From assembly GCF_036057275.1 (NCBI RefSeq), contig NZ_CP107945.1, forward strand, positions 3,844,001 to 3,908,000: a stretch of DNA of 64,000 bases, in the 5' to 3' direction. Shown here in pieces: positions 8,529 through 17,236 of the stretch. The translations under genes were made by a program, and so were the position numbers. The stretch's first letter is position 1; each line of letters begins with the position of its first letter. This stretch comes from Streptomyces sp. NBC_00390 (GTDB taxonomy: Bacteria > Actinomycetota > Actinomycetes > Streptomycetales > Streptomycetaceae). Under the pieces are notes generated by a model. That model was not told the DNA's origin. It ran no database searches and saw only the letters and a list, made by a program, of their open reading frames with translations.

Positions 8529-10934
8529 TCAGGAAACCACCGCAGGATCGGGCGACTTGGCGTTCCGCTCCGCGGAGTTGCCTTCGTCACCCACTGCGAT
8601 ACCGCGCCGCTTGGAGACGTACACGGAGCCGACGATGATCAGGATCGCAACAACCGCGACCACCGCCCGTACGCCCGCGCTGGCGTCGTCCCCGTAGCTG
8701 AACTGGACGACCGCGGGGGCGATCAGCAGCGCCACGAGGTTCATCACCTTCAGCAGGGGGTTGATGGCAGGACCCGCGGTGTCCTTGAACGGGTCACCCA
8801 CCGTGTCACCGATGACCGTCGCGGCGTGCGCCTCGCTTCCCTTGCCGCCGTGGTGACCGTCCTCGACCAGCTTCTTGGCGTTGTCCCACGCGCCACCGGA
8901 GTTGGCGAGGAAGACAGCCATGAGTGTGCCGGTGCCGATCGCGCCGGCGAGGAACGAGCCGAGCGCCCCGACTCCGAGCGAGAAGCCGATCGCGATCGGG
9001 GTCAGTACGGCGAGCAGGCCGGGTGTGGTCAGTTCGCGCAGGGCATCCTTGGTGCAGATGTCGACGACGCGCCCGTACTCCGGCTTCTCGGAGTAGTCCA
9101 TGATCCCGGGGTGCTCGCGGAACTGCCGCCGCACCTCGTAGACCACCGCGCCCGCGGAGCGGGACACCGCGTTGATGGCGAGCCCGGAGAAGAGGAAGAC
9201 GACCGCGGCGCCGAGGATCAGTCCCACCAGGTTGTTGGGCTGGGAGATGTCCATCACCAGGTTCATCGGTGCGCCGTCGCCGACCTTCTCGCCGACTTCC
9301 CGGGCCGCGGTCGCGATGGCGTCGCGGTACGAGCCGAAGAGTGCCGCTGCCGCGAGAACGGCGGTGGCGATGGCGATGCCCTTGGTGATGGCCTTGGTGG
9401 TGTTGCCGACCGCGTCCAGGTCGGTGAGGACCTGGGCGCCGGCACCCGTGACGTCGCCGGACATCTCGGCGATGCCCTGGGCGTTGTCGGAGACCGGGCC
9501 GAAGGTGTCCATGGCGACGATGACGCCGACGGTGGTGAGCAGGCCGGTACCGGCCAGCGCCACCGCGAAGAGCGCCAGAATGATCGACGTACCACCGAGC
9601 AGGAACGCGCCGTAGACGCCGAGGCCGATCAACAGCGCGGTATAGACGGCGGATTCGAGGCCGATGGAGATACCGGCGAGCACGACGGTCGCGGGTCCGG
9701 TGAGCGAGGACTTGCCGATGTCGCGGACAGGACGCCGGTTGGTCTCGGTGAAGTACCCGGTCAGCTGCTGGATCAGCGCGGCCAGCACGATGCCGATGGC
9801 GACGGCGACAAGCGCGAAAATGCGCGGGTCTCCGTCGTGCGCCCGGACCGCGGCATCGGAGACACCGTCCAACTCGGCGTACGAGGACGGCAGATAGATA
9901 AACGCCGCGAGCGCGACCAGGGCGAGCGAGATCGCCGCGGAGATGAAGAATCCGCGGTTGATGGCCGTCATTCCGCTGCGGTCGGCGCGCCGCGGGGCGA
10001 CCGCGAAGATACCGATCATCGCGGTGACCACGCCGATCGCCGGGACGATCAGCGGGAAGGCGAGTCCGGCATCACCGAAGGCCGCCGTGCCGAGGATGAG
10101 CGCCGCGACCAGGGTCACGGCGTACGACTCGAAGAGGTCGGCGGCCATGCCCGCGCAGTCGCCCACGTTGTCGCCCACGTTGTCGGCGATGGTCGCGGCG
10201 TTGCGCGGGTCGTCCTCGGGGATGCCCTGTTCCACCTTTCCGACGAGGTCGGCGCCGACGTCGGCCGCCTTGGTGAAGATGCCGCCGCCGACACGCATGA
10301 ACATGGCAATAAGCGCGGCGCCGAGGCCGAAGCCCTCGAGCACCTTGGGGGCGTCGGCCGCGTAGACAAGAACCACACAGGAGGCACCGAGCAGGCCGAG
10401 GCCCACCGTGAACATGCCGACCACGCCTCCCGTACGGAAAGCGATCTTCATGGCCTTGTGTGCGACGGCCGTCAGATCCTTTTCCGGCTCTCCCTCCGCG
10501 GGTGTCGCTTCACGCGCGGCCGCGGCCACACGCACATTGCTTCTTACGGCAAGACGCATGCCGATGTATCCGGTGGCCGCCGAGAAGAGGGCGCCCACCA
10601 GGAAGAACACCGAACGCCCTGCCCGCTGCGACCAGTTGTCGGCCGGAAGCAGCAACAGCAGGAAGAACACCACGACGGCGAAGACGCCGAGCGTGCGCAA
10701 CTGCCGTGCCAGATAGGCATTCGCGCCTTCCTGGACCGCGGCCGCGATCTTCTTCATGGAATCCGTGCCCTCGCCGGCGGCCAGCACCTGGCGCACCAGC
10801 AGCTGGGCGACGACCAGCGCCGCCAGCGCGACGGCCGCGATGACAAACACGATCAAACGGTTGTCGTCCGTGAGTACCGCGGCAGCGAGAGAAGTTGGGT
10901 GATCGATCAGCTCTGGGTTGAAGAGCCCCGCCAT
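8529..10934 (-). CDS. hppA: Membrane-bound proton-translocating pyrophosphatase
   Basis: An 801-residue integral membrane enzyme that hydrolyses cytoplasmic pyrophosphate and pumps protons out. The pyrophosphate-binding region contains GGGIFTKAADVGADLVGKVE followed by the Asp-rich stretch EDDPRNAATIADNVGDNVGD, diagnostic for the family. The motif GNTTKAITKG has lysine where K+-dependent enzymes have alanine, so this should be the K+-independent type. About 16 membrane segments are expected. The ATG at 10934 is chosen for its strong AAGGAGG site. It stands alone with its own promoter and terminator. Confidence 0.96.
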   Translation of the reverse strand: MAGLFNPELIDHPTSLAAAVLTDDNRLIVFVIAAVALAALVVAQLLVRQVLAAGEGTDSMKKIAAAVQEGANAYLARQLRTLGVFAVVVFFLLLLLPADNWSQRAGRSVFFLVGALFSAATGYIGMRLAVRSNVRVAAAAREATPAEGEPEKDLTAVAHKAMKIAFRTGGVVGMFTVGLGLLGASCVVLVYAADAPKVLEGFGLGAALIAMFMRVGGGIFTKAADVGADLVGKVEQGIPEDDPRNAATIADNVGDNVGDCAGMAADLFESYAVTLVAALILGTAAFGDAGLAFPLIVPAIGVVTAMIGIFAVAPRRADRSGMTAINRGFFISAAISLALVALAAFIYLPSSYAELDGVSDAAVRAHDGDPRIFALVAVAIGIVLAALIQQLTGYFTETNRRPVRDIGKSSLTGPATVVLAGISIGLESAVYTALLIGLGVYGAFLLGGTSIILALFAVALAGTGLLTTVGVIVAMDTFGPVSDNAQGIAEMSGDVTGAGAQVLTDLDAVGNTTKAITKGIAIATAVLAAAALFGSYRDAIATAAREVGEKVGDGAPMNLVMDISQPNNLVGLILGAAVVFLFSGLAINAVSRSAGAVVYEVRRQFREHPGIMDYSEKPEYGRVVDICTKDALRELTTPGLLAVLTPIAIGFSLGVGALGSFLAGAIGTGTLMAVFLANSGGAWDNAKKLVEDGHHGGKGSEAHAATVIGDTVGDPFKDTAGPAINPLLKVMNLVALLIAPAVVQFSYGDDASAGVRAVVAVVAILIIVGSVYVSKRRGIAVGDEGNSAERNAKSPDPAVVS

Positions 10935-10973
10935 TCGTCCTCCTTGACGTTCAGAGCTCAAGATGTGGACGGA

Positions 10974-11001
10974 TTGTAGGGAGCGGAACCTGATCAAAAC
11001 A
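10974..11001 (-). promoter_or_regulatory. Probable hppA promoter
   Basis: On the minus strand a TACAAT (10974-10979) matches the -10 consensus in five of six positions. A weaker TGTTTT (10996-11001) lies 16 bases upstream as a possible -35. The distance to the hppA start is about 40 bases. Confidence 0.4.
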
Positions 11002-11871
11002 GGGCGCGGTAAATGTAATTGACCTTGACTTGCTACTCAGCAAATGATCGCGCCTCGAAACTCCCCCCGAAAGCGGTAATGGGGCAAAAGCATTGACGCT
11101 TGATCGACGATCTAGGAAATGCGACAGGGGTCCTGCTCAGCGGCGCCCCGCCCGCTGCGGAATGACTGAAGAATCAGAAGATCAATAGGCCGGTCGGGCG
11201 ACAACGGAACGCCGGGCCCCCGATCGGCCGGACGGGTGAGGCCACGGCCGAACGTCCGAAGGACGCCGGTCGTCGTGGGCCGTGGAGGCGGTGGCGAGGG
11301 CGTCTCGGGGCCGGGGACGGGCCGGCCCGCTCCGGCGTGTCGTGGCACGGGGCGGGTCCGGCCGCCTCAGGGCAGGGTCAGGACGGTCGCCGCGGATTCG
11401 TAGCGGCGCAGGGACCGTCGGTGCCACCGGGACACCGCGGACGGACGGCACGCGCGACACGGCGCACGTGGGGGCATGCCGATGCCCGACCAGTCCGGCC
11501 CGCCGAGCAGGGGTGGGCCGGCAGTGCGATGCGGGCGATGCGGCACCTCGCCGTGGCAGGGCGAGGATCAACCTGATGCACGACGCCCACGCGGCGCAGG
11601 GGGACGGGGGCCCGCCCATCGGGGGCGTCAGCCGGAGAGGTCAGGTCCGTCAGAAGTCGGGCCCATCAAGCGCCACGGCCCCGGACAGGGCGGCGCAGAG
11701 CGCGAGGCAGGGGCACGGAGGGCCACACAGCCACATCACAGCAGCCGCGGACAAGGGGCAGGCTCCGTCCGGGCTTGGGGCCCGGAGGGGGCGTCAGGGG
11801 GTCAGCAGGCCCGACCCAGGCGCGGGTCAGTCGTGTCCAGCGCGTCGCCACCCGGGCACGGACGGCCACCG
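11002..11871. other. 870-bp stretch without a convincing gene
   Basis: Between the hppA promoter and the end of the anti-sigma gene. The first ~110 bases are comparatively AT-rich. They hold TTGACG-like elements near 11094 that could drive plus-strand transcription. The rest is very GC-rich, and its open frames are composed almost entirely of Arg, Pro, Gly and Ala with no domain, no good ribosome site and no sensible start. I see no RNA gene with a clear structure. Confidence 0.5.
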
Positions 11872-12315
11872 TCAGGACATCGCGGCACCCGGTGTCGCGG
11901 GCCAGCTCATCCGGATCACTCCGCCGTCGTCGGACGACGAGACCTCCACGTCGTCGACGAGGCCGCTGATGACAGCGAGGCCCATGTGATCCTCGCCCTC
12001 GTCCGAGTCCTCCTCCACCGCGGTGGCCCGCACGCCAGGGACGTCAGCGGCGCCGCCCACCGCGCTCGGGACCTCGTCGCCGACCTCGATGGAGAAAACC
12101 TTCTCCTCTTCGGACAGCACGACCCGGACGGGGGCGGTGATGCCATGACTGCGATGCAGCCCCACCGCGCGGCTGCATGCCTCGCCCACCGCGAGCCGGA
12201 CCTCGTCCAGCACCGCCTCGTCGACCCCGGCCCGGCGAGCCACAGCAGCGGCCACAAGACGGGCCGTCCTGACATGCTCAGGCTGGGCGCTGAAGCGGAG
12301 CTCAACGGTGGCCAT
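11872..12315 (-). CDS. Anti-sigma factor of the RsbW/SpoIIAB type (partner of BldG)
   Basis: A 147-residue protein with a GHKL-type ATP-binding fold. The N-box region is LDEVRLAVGEACSRAV and the G1 region is DHMGLAVISGLVDDVEV. The N-box has Gly where the Mg-binding Asn is usual. Proteins of this family bind a sigma factor and phosphorylate their anti-anti-sigma partner. The gene follows bldG by 93 bases on the same strand, as in other Streptomyces, where this protein is the presumed partner of BldG. An acidic insert (EEDSDEGED) precedes the G1 box. Confidence 0.88.
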   Translation of the reverse strand: MATVELRFSAQPEHVRTARLVAAAVARRAGVDEAVLDEVRLAVGEACSRAVGLHRSHGITAPVRVVLSEEEKVFSIEVGDEVPSAVGGAADVPGVRATAVEEDSDEGEDHMGLAVISGLVDDVEVSSSDDGGVIRMSWPATPGAAMS

Positions 12316-12408
12316 GCAAGATCCCCCTCGGACGTACGAGCGTGCACATCTGGGGCCCGGGCTGGATGCCCGGTCCCCCTTCCTGCTTCCGGCAGCCTCC
12401 GGCCGACG

Positions 12409-12762
12409 TCAGTCGGTCGCGGCGACGGCTTCGTCGACCGTGGTGTGGATGGGGAACACCTTGGTCAGGCCCGTGATCCGGAAGATCTTGAGAATGCGCT
12501 CCTGGTTGCAGACCAGGCGCAGCGAGCCTTCGTGCGCGCGGACGCGCTTGAGGCCACCCACAAGCACGCCGAGACCGGTGGAGTCGAGGAAATCCACGCC
12601 CTCCATATCGACAACCAGGTGGTAGCTGCCGTCGTTCACCAACTCGACCAACTGCTCGCGCAGCTTGGGCGCGGTATACACATCAATCTCGCCACCAACC
12701 TCGACAACCGTACGGTCGCCACCAGGGCCGGACACATTGCGAGTCGACAGGGACAGGTCCAC
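12409..12762 (-). CDS. bldG: Anti-anti-sigma factor BldG
   Basis: A 117-residue STAS-domain protein almost identical, as I recall it, to BldG of Streptomyces coelicolor, which is needed for aerial growth and antibiotic production. The phosphorylation loop VDFLDSTGLGVLVGG places the target serine at residue 61. The start is a GTG with GGAGG five bases upstream. Compared with the 113-residue S. coelicolor protein there are four extra residues near position 11 (around SGPGG), which move the serine from 57 to 61. It forms an operon with the downstream anti-sigma gene, and its promoters must lie in the short gap to the divergent helicase gene. Confidence 0.96.
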   Translation of the reverse strand: MDLSLSTRNVSGPGGDRTVVEVGGEIDVYTAPKLREQLVELVNDGSYHLVVDMEGVDFLDSTGLGVLVGGLKRVRAHEGSLRLVCNQERILKIFRITGLTKVFPIHTTVDEAVAATD

Positions 12763-12840
12763 GGATCCTCCAGCACCTTGCTATCGGGCGGCCGCCCTTC
12801 AGGTCTCCCCGACGGAGCCGGAGGACGATCGCCAGCCGCA
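12763..12840. promoter_or_regulatory. Divergent promoter gap between bldG and the helicase gene
   Basis: Only 78 bases separate the bldG start from the ATG at 12841. In S. coelicolor, bldG has two promoters within roughly 130 bases of its start (from memory). Here they would therefore overlap the first codons of the helicase gene if it starts at 12841. I cannot place the -10 boxes with confidence. Confidence 0.35.
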
Positions 12841-15390
12841 ATGGCATTCAATCACTTACCAGCAGCCATGCACGACGCCTTGGGACCATTGTCCGTCACG
12901 CCAGTGACACACTCGGTGCCGATGGCCAAGAATCACCGTCCCAGTCGGCCTCCCGAGAGCGGGACGACACGCCCCTCCCCCAGTACGGTCCTCGACCGGC
13001 TCGCCGCGGGAGCGAACCGGGCTGCGCGCATCACTCATACGGAGCACTTGCCCCCGCGACCGGGCAGGCATGCCGTCTGGCCCGACCGCATCCGCTCCGA
13101 AGTGATCAGCGCCATCCAGCAGGCCGGCGTCGAGCACCCGTGGGCCCACCAGGCCACCGCAGCCGAGCACGCCCTGGACGGCGAGTCGGTCGTGATCGCC
13201 ACCGGCACCGCGTCCGGCAAGTCCCTGGCCTATCTCGCCCCTGTCCTCAGCACCCTCCTCGACGGGTCCGAGGCAGCCAACGGCCGGGGCGCCACCGCCC
13301 TGTATCTCGCTCCGACCAAGGCCCTCGCCGCCGATCAGTGCCGCGCCGTCAAGGAGCTGGCCGCCCCCCTCGGCAACCGCGTCCGCCCCGCCGTCTACGA
13401 CGGCGACACGCCGGTCGAGGAACGCGAATGGGTGCGCCAGTACGCTACCTACGTCCTCACCAACCCGGACATGCTGCACCGCGGGATACTCCCTTCCCAC
13501 CCCCGCTGGTCCTCCTTCCTGCGCTCCCTGCGCTATGTCGTCATCGACGAGTGCCACACCTACCGGGGCGTCTTCGGCTCCCATGTCGCCCAAGTGCTGC
13601 GCCGCCTGCGCCGCGTATGTGCCCGCTACGGCGCGAGCCCCGTCTTCCTGCTCGCCTCCGCCACCGCCGCGGAACCCTCGCGGGCGGCGGGCAGGCTCAC
13701 CGGTCTGCCCGTCCAGGAGGTCGCCGACGACGCTTCACCCCGCGGCGAACTCGTCTTCGCCCTCTGGGAGCCGCCGCTCACCGAACTGCACGGTGAGAAG
13801 GGCGCACCGGTCCGCCGTACCGCGACGGCCGAGACCGCCGACCTGCTCACCGACCTGACCGTGCAGGGGGTACGCACCGTCGCGTTCGTACGCTCCCGGC
13901 GCGGCGCCGAGCTCATCTCCGTGATCACCAAGGAGCGGCTGGCAGAGGTCGACCGCTCCCTGCCCCAGCGCGTCGCCGCCTACCGCGGCGGCTACTTGCC
14001 CGAGGAGCGCCGCGCCCTGGAAAGGGCTCTGCACTCCGGCGAGCTTCTCGGCCTGGCCGCCACCACTGCACTCGAACTCGGCGTGGACGTGTCCGGTCTG
14101 GATGCCGTCGTCATCGCCGGCTACCCCGGAACCCGGGCCTCGCTGTGGCAGCAGGCAGGCCGGGCAGGACGCTCGGGCCAGGGCGCCCTGGCCGTCCTGG
14201 TGGCCCGTGACGACCCGCTGGACACCTTCCTCGTCCACCACCCCGAGGCGCTGTTCCAGCAGCCGGTGGAGTCCACCGTGCTCGACCCGGACAATCCCTA
14301 CGTCCTTGCCCCCCATCTGTGCGCCGCGGCCGCCGAACTCCCGCTCACGGAGCCCGACCTGGAGCTCTTCGGCCCTGCCGCCGCCGGCCTGATGCCCCAG
14401 CTCGAAGCCGCGAAGCTGCTGCGCCGGCGCGCCTCCGGCTGGCACTGGACCCGCCGGGAACGGGCCGCCGATCTGACCGACATCCGTGGCGCCGGCGGGC
14501 GCCCGGTCCAGATCGTCGAGGCCGCCACCGGAAGGCTCCTCGGTACGGTCGACGAGTCGGCCGCCCACACCGCCGTCCACGACGGCGCCGTCCACCTCCA
14601 CCAGGGCCGTACGTACCTGGTGATCCGCCTGGACCTGGAGGATTCGGCCGCCTTGGTCGAGGAGGCCAGTCCGCCGTACTCCACCACCGCCCGCGACACC
14701 ACCTCCATCTCCGTGCTCGAGACCGACATCGAGATCCCATGGGGCGACGGGCGCCTTTGCTACGGCTCCGTGGAAGTCACCAACCAGGTCGTCTCTTTCC
14801 TGCGCCGCAAGCTCATCACCGGCGAGGTGCTCGGCGAGTCCAAGCTCGACCTGCCGCCGCGCACGCTGCGCACCCGGGCCGTGTGGTGGACGGTCACCGA
14901 GGACCAGTTGGACGCCGCCCGGATCAATCCGGAGCAGCTGGGCGGCGCCCTGCACGCTGCCGAGCACGCCTCGATCGGCATGCTGCCGCTGTTCGCCACC
15001 TGCGACCGCTGGGACATCGGCGGGGTCTCGGTCCCGCTGCATCCCGACACACTGCTGCCGACGGTCTTCGTCTACGACGGCCATCCGGGTGGCGCGGGCT
15101 TCTCGGAACGCGCCTTCCATACGGCTCGCGAATGGCTGGCCGCCACCCGCGAGGCGATTGCGTCCTGCGAGTGCGAGGCGGGCTGCCCGTCCTGTGTGCA
15201 GTCCCCCAAGTGCGGCAACGGCAATGACCCCCTGCACAAACGAGGCGCGGTCCGGCTGCTCACGGAACTGCTCCGGGGAGCCCCGGAGCGGAAGCCTGAA
15301 GCGCCCACGGACCCGGCAGCCCCTGACGGCTCCGCGACCCCTGCGCCCGCGACCAGGCCGGCGGATCTCCCGCCGGACCGGACTCCCTAG
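12841..15390 (+). CDS. DEAD/DEAH-box helicase with DUF1998 zinc-binding end
   Basis: An 849-residue superfamily 2 helicase. Motifs seen: Q-motif region HPWAHQATAAEHAL, motif I ATGTASGKSLAY, motif Ia LAPTKALAADQ, motif II VIDECHTY, motif III LASATAAEP, and motif VI region QQAGRAGRSGQGALAV. The C-terminal DUF1998-type segment has four cysteines (CECEAGCPSCVQSPKC). It probably acts in DNA repair, like the MrfA and M. tuberculosis Rv3649 family. The start at ATG 12841 gives the MAFNHLPAAM N-terminus with a GGAGG 16 bases upstream. Codon 6 of this start is the rare TTA. An alternative ATG at 12922 would exclude it. The 3' end overlaps the convergent TadE-like gene by 131 bases. Confidence 0.93.
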   Translation: MAFNHLPAAMHDALGPLSVTPVTHSVPMAKNHRPSRPPESGTTRPSPSTVLDRLAAGANRAARITHTEHLPPRPGRHAVWPDRIRSEVISAIQQAGVEHPWAHQATAAEHALDGESVVIATGTASGKSLAYLAPVLSTLLDGSEAANGRGATALYLAPTKALAADQCRAVKELAAPLGNRVRPAVYDGDTPVEEREWVRQYATYVLTNPDMLHRGILPSHPRWSSFLRSLRYVVIDECHTYRGVFGSHVAQVLRRLRRVCARYGASPVFLLASATAAEPSRAAGRLTGLPVQEVADDASPRGELVFALWEPPLTELHGEKGAPVRRTATAETADLLTDLTVQGVRTVAFVRSRRGAELISVITKERLAEVDRSLPQRVAAYRGGYLPEERRALERALHSGELLGLAATTALELGVDVSGLDAVVIAGYPGTRASLWQQAGRAGRSGQGALAVLVARDDPLDTFLVHHPEALFQQPVESTVLDPDNPYVLAPHLCAAAAELPLTEPDLELFGPAAAGLMPQLEAAKLLRRRASGWHWTRRERAADLTDIRGAGGRPVQIVEAATGRLLGTVDESAAHTAVHDGAVHLHQGRTYLVIRLDLEDSAALVEEASPPYSTTARDTTSISVLETDIEIPWGDGRLCYGSVEVTNQVVSFLRRKLITGEVLGESKLDLPPRTLRTRAVWWTVTEDQLDAARINPEQLGGALHAAEHASIGMLPLFATCDRWDIGGVSVPLHPDTLLPTVFVYDGHPGGAGFSERAFHTAREWLAATREAIASCECEAGCPSCVQSPKCGNGNDPLHKRGAVRLLTELLRGAPERKPEAPTDPAAPDGSATPAPATRPADLPPDRTP

Positions 15391-15787
15391 CGGCAGCACT
15401 CCCGGGCGGGCGGCGGGACGGCGTGCCGGCGGCGCCGTCGCTCCCGCCCTGGTCGGCCAGGGCCGGCGGGCCCGCCCGAGACCTGACCGCCGGTGCGTAC
15501 GGGCCGAAGCGGGCCCGCGCCGTCACATCGGCGATCTCGCCCGCCACGGCGCACCGCACCACCTCCGCGCCCTGGGCCCTGGCCAGTGCCGCTGCCTTCC
15601 CGCACGCCATCGCCGCGCCGTGCAGCGCGTGGTCGGCCGCGGCAAGCGCCGCCAAGTCCGCGGCGGCTCCCGCGCGGTGCCGGGCGACCACCGCCTGCCC
15701 CATGGCCAGCACGACTGCGAAAACCACGCACAAGGTCGTTGTCGCCATGGCCACCCACACCGTGGCCGAGCCCCGGTCCCGGTTCAC
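15260..15787 (-). CDS. TadE/TadG-like secreted helicase-adjacent protein (Rv3654c type)
   Basis: A protein of about 175 residues with a GTG start that overlaps the upstream TadE stop (GTGA). The first ~30 residues are GSATVWVAMATTTLCVVFAV and a following hydrophobic run, a TadE-like type IV prepilin N-terminus. Next comes a Cys-containing Ala-rich domain (AADLAALAAADHALHG) as in the actinobacterial Rv3654c family. After about residue 115 the sequence becomes low-complexity Ser/Pro/Arg, and this part lies antisense to the helicase 3' end. The true protein may end earlier in related genomes. It is the last gene of the Flp/Tad operon. Confidence 0.72.
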   Translation of the reverse strand: MNRDRGSATVWVAMATTTLCVVFAVVLAMGQAVVARHRAGAAADLAALAAADHALHGAAMACGKAAALARAQGAEVVRCAVAGEIADVTARARFGPYAPAVRSRAGPPALADQGGSDGAAGTPSRRPPGSAAARESGPAGDPPAWSRAQGSRSRQGLPGPWALQASAPGLPGAVP

Positions 15788-16206
15788 GGCGCCGCCCCCA
15801 CGGACCCCCGCCGCGAGGTGCCCTCGGCGACGGCGTTCCGAGCCCCGGCGTCCTCGGGTACGGCGTCCTCGGCCGGCGCAACCGCCTCGGCGCTGAGCGT
15901 CATGTCCAGCGCGCCCGGCCCCGGAGTGTCCGCCTCGACACGCACCCGCCACAGGTCCTCGGCCCTCGCCAGACTGACCCTCGCCCCGCTCGGGGCCGCG
16001 GACCGGGCGGCGGCGACGGCCGCCGCCTCCGGCTCGGACCGTGCGGCCGCACGAGCTCCGGCCCGCGCCGCGTCCACGCACTGGATCTGTGCACACACGG
16101 CCGTCAGCGCCCAGATCAGCGCCATCGCGAACAGCACCAGGGCCGGCACCGCCACCGCCGCCTCCGCCGTCACCGACCCTTTGTCGCGGGGGTCAGAACT
16201 GCGCAT
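15784..16206 (-). CDS. TadE-family pseudopilin-like protein
   Basis: A 140-residue protein. It has a short basic N-terminus, then KGSVTAEAAVAVPALVLFAM. The GSVTAE glutamate at the start of a hydrophobic helix is the TadE signature, cleaved by prepilin peptidase in classical systems. The rest is an Ala/Arg/Glu-rich exported domain. It overlaps the DUF4244 gene upstream by 14 bases and the next TadE-like gene downstream by 4 bases, so translation is probably coupled. Role: minor pilin or membrane-anchored accessory of the Flp-type pilus. Confidence 0.85.
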   Translation of the reverse strand: MRSSDPRDKGSVTAEAAVAVPALVLFAMALIWALTAVCAQIQCVDAARAGARAAARSEPEAAAVAAARSAAPSGARVSLARAEDLWRVRVEADTPGPGALDMTLSAEAVAPAEDAVPEDAGARNAVAEGTSRRGSVGAAP

Positions 16207-16393
16207 TGAGCGCCTTGCCGATCACCGACTCGAGCGCGCCCGAGACAGTCTCACTGGTGACGATCTTGTACAGGACGGCCGCGAAGGCGCAGGCCGCGAT
16301 CGTCCCCATGGCGTACTCGGAAGTCGTCATCCCCCTGTCCGTACGCATCCTGCGCGTGAGTCGGTGCAGGTGCATTCGCATTGCGTTCCACAT
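16193..16393 (-). CDS. DUF4244 Flp-pilin-like protein
   Basis: A 66-residue protein. A basic N-terminus (MRMHLHRLTRRMRTDRG) is followed by MTTSEYAMGTIAACAFAAVL, a hydrophobic helix with the Glu-5-like residue of Flp pilins (here SEYAMGT). It is the most likely pilus subunit of this locus and matches the small DUF4244 protein encoded at the same place in Mycobacterium. There is a 39-base gap to the upstream GspF/TadC gene, the only real gap inside the operon. Confidence 0.88.
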   Translation of the reverse strand: MWNAMRMHLHRLTRRMRTDRGMTTSEYAMGTIAACAFAAVLYKIVTSETVSGALESVIGKALNAQF

Positions 16394-16432
16394 GCCGGTC
16401 CTCCAACTGTTGAATGTCCATTGGTCAGTTGC

Positions 16433-17236
16433 TCAGTTGCCCTGCAGCAGCCCGCCCGCCAGGCCGATCACCACCGGCGCCACTCCGACCGCCAGGAAGG
16501 CGGGCAGGAAGCACAGCCCCACGGGCGCGGTGATCAGCACCTGGGCCTTTCGGCCACGGGCGGCCACCGCCCGGGCCCGGTCCGCCCGGAAGCGCTCCGC
16601 CAGCCGTGCCACGGGTTCCGCCGCGGGTGCGCCCGTGGAGTCGGCCCGCTCCAGACAGCGGGCCAAGGGCCCGGCACCCGGTATCCGGCCGAACCACCCC
16701 CAGGCCTGGGCCGGTTCGCCACCGAGGCGCAGCTCCGCAGCCGCCCGCTCCAGCCTCTCGCCCACCGGGCCGCCCAGCGACTCCCCGACAGCCTCCGCCG
16801 CCTCGCGCGGACCGGCTCCGGCCGAGATGCAGGCGGCCAGCAGATCTGCGGCGAGCGGCAGTTGACGTGAGGCTCCCGCATCCCGCGCACCTGCGTCCGT
16901 CCCCGTACCGGCCGCTGCACCGGCGGTCCGCTCGCGGCGCCGCTGCCATTGCCACACCCCGTAGGCCCCGGCGACCCCCACCGATGCGCCGATCACCCCG
17001 CCGACCAGAACGAACCCTGTGATCGCGGCGCCTGCGGGTCCTGCCCAGCACCTGGCCCACTTCCTGTACTGCGGCCGCCATCCACGCCGGTTCGCGCACT
17101 GCGTCGACAGCAGTGCCTCCACCCTCTTGCGCAACCGGCGTTCGCGTCGCTGCGCCGCCATCACGGAGGCAAGGCAGATCGCCGCTGACAGCACCGACAC
17201 CGCGATCCCCAGCCTGTGCACGACTTCCCCGGTCAC
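16433..17236 (-). CDS. tadC: Type II secretion F-domain protein (TadC-like)
   Basis: A 267-residue membrane protein. The GTG at 17236 overlaps the upstream stop as GTGA, so I prefer it to a longer in-frame ATG start at 17314. There is a hydrophobic N-terminal segment, a basic loop (RRERRLRKRVEALLS), a second membrane segment, then the T2SSF helical domain (LPLAADLLAACISAGAGPREA) and two C-terminal membrane segments. It should form part of the inner-membrane platform of the pilus apparatus together with the neighbouring TadB-like protein. Confidence 0.88.
   Translation of the reverse strand: MTGEVVHRLGIAVSVLSAAICLASVMAAQRRERRLRKRVEALLSTQCANRRGWRPQYRKWARCWAGPAGAAITGFVLVGGVIGASVGVAGAYGVWQWQRRRERTAGAAAGTGTDAGARDAGASRQLPLAADLLAACISAGAGPREAAEAVGESLGGPVGERLERAAAELRLGGEPAQAWGWFGRIPGAGPLARCLERADSTGAPAAEPVARLAERFRADRARAVAARGRKAQVLITAPVGLCFLPAFLAVGVAPVVIGLAGGLLQGN

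Noticed and set aside
8439..10979. An 846-codon plus-strand frame opposite hppA
   Set aside because: It is a shadow of the pyrophosphatase gene, with Arg/Asp/Gly/Glu/His-rich composition and no recognisable domain.
11476..12840. A 5' extension of the helicase frame by ~455 codons
   Set aside because: It runs antisense through the anti-sigma gene and bldG, has no ribosome site, and its composition is not protein-like. The helicase motifs begin only after 12841.
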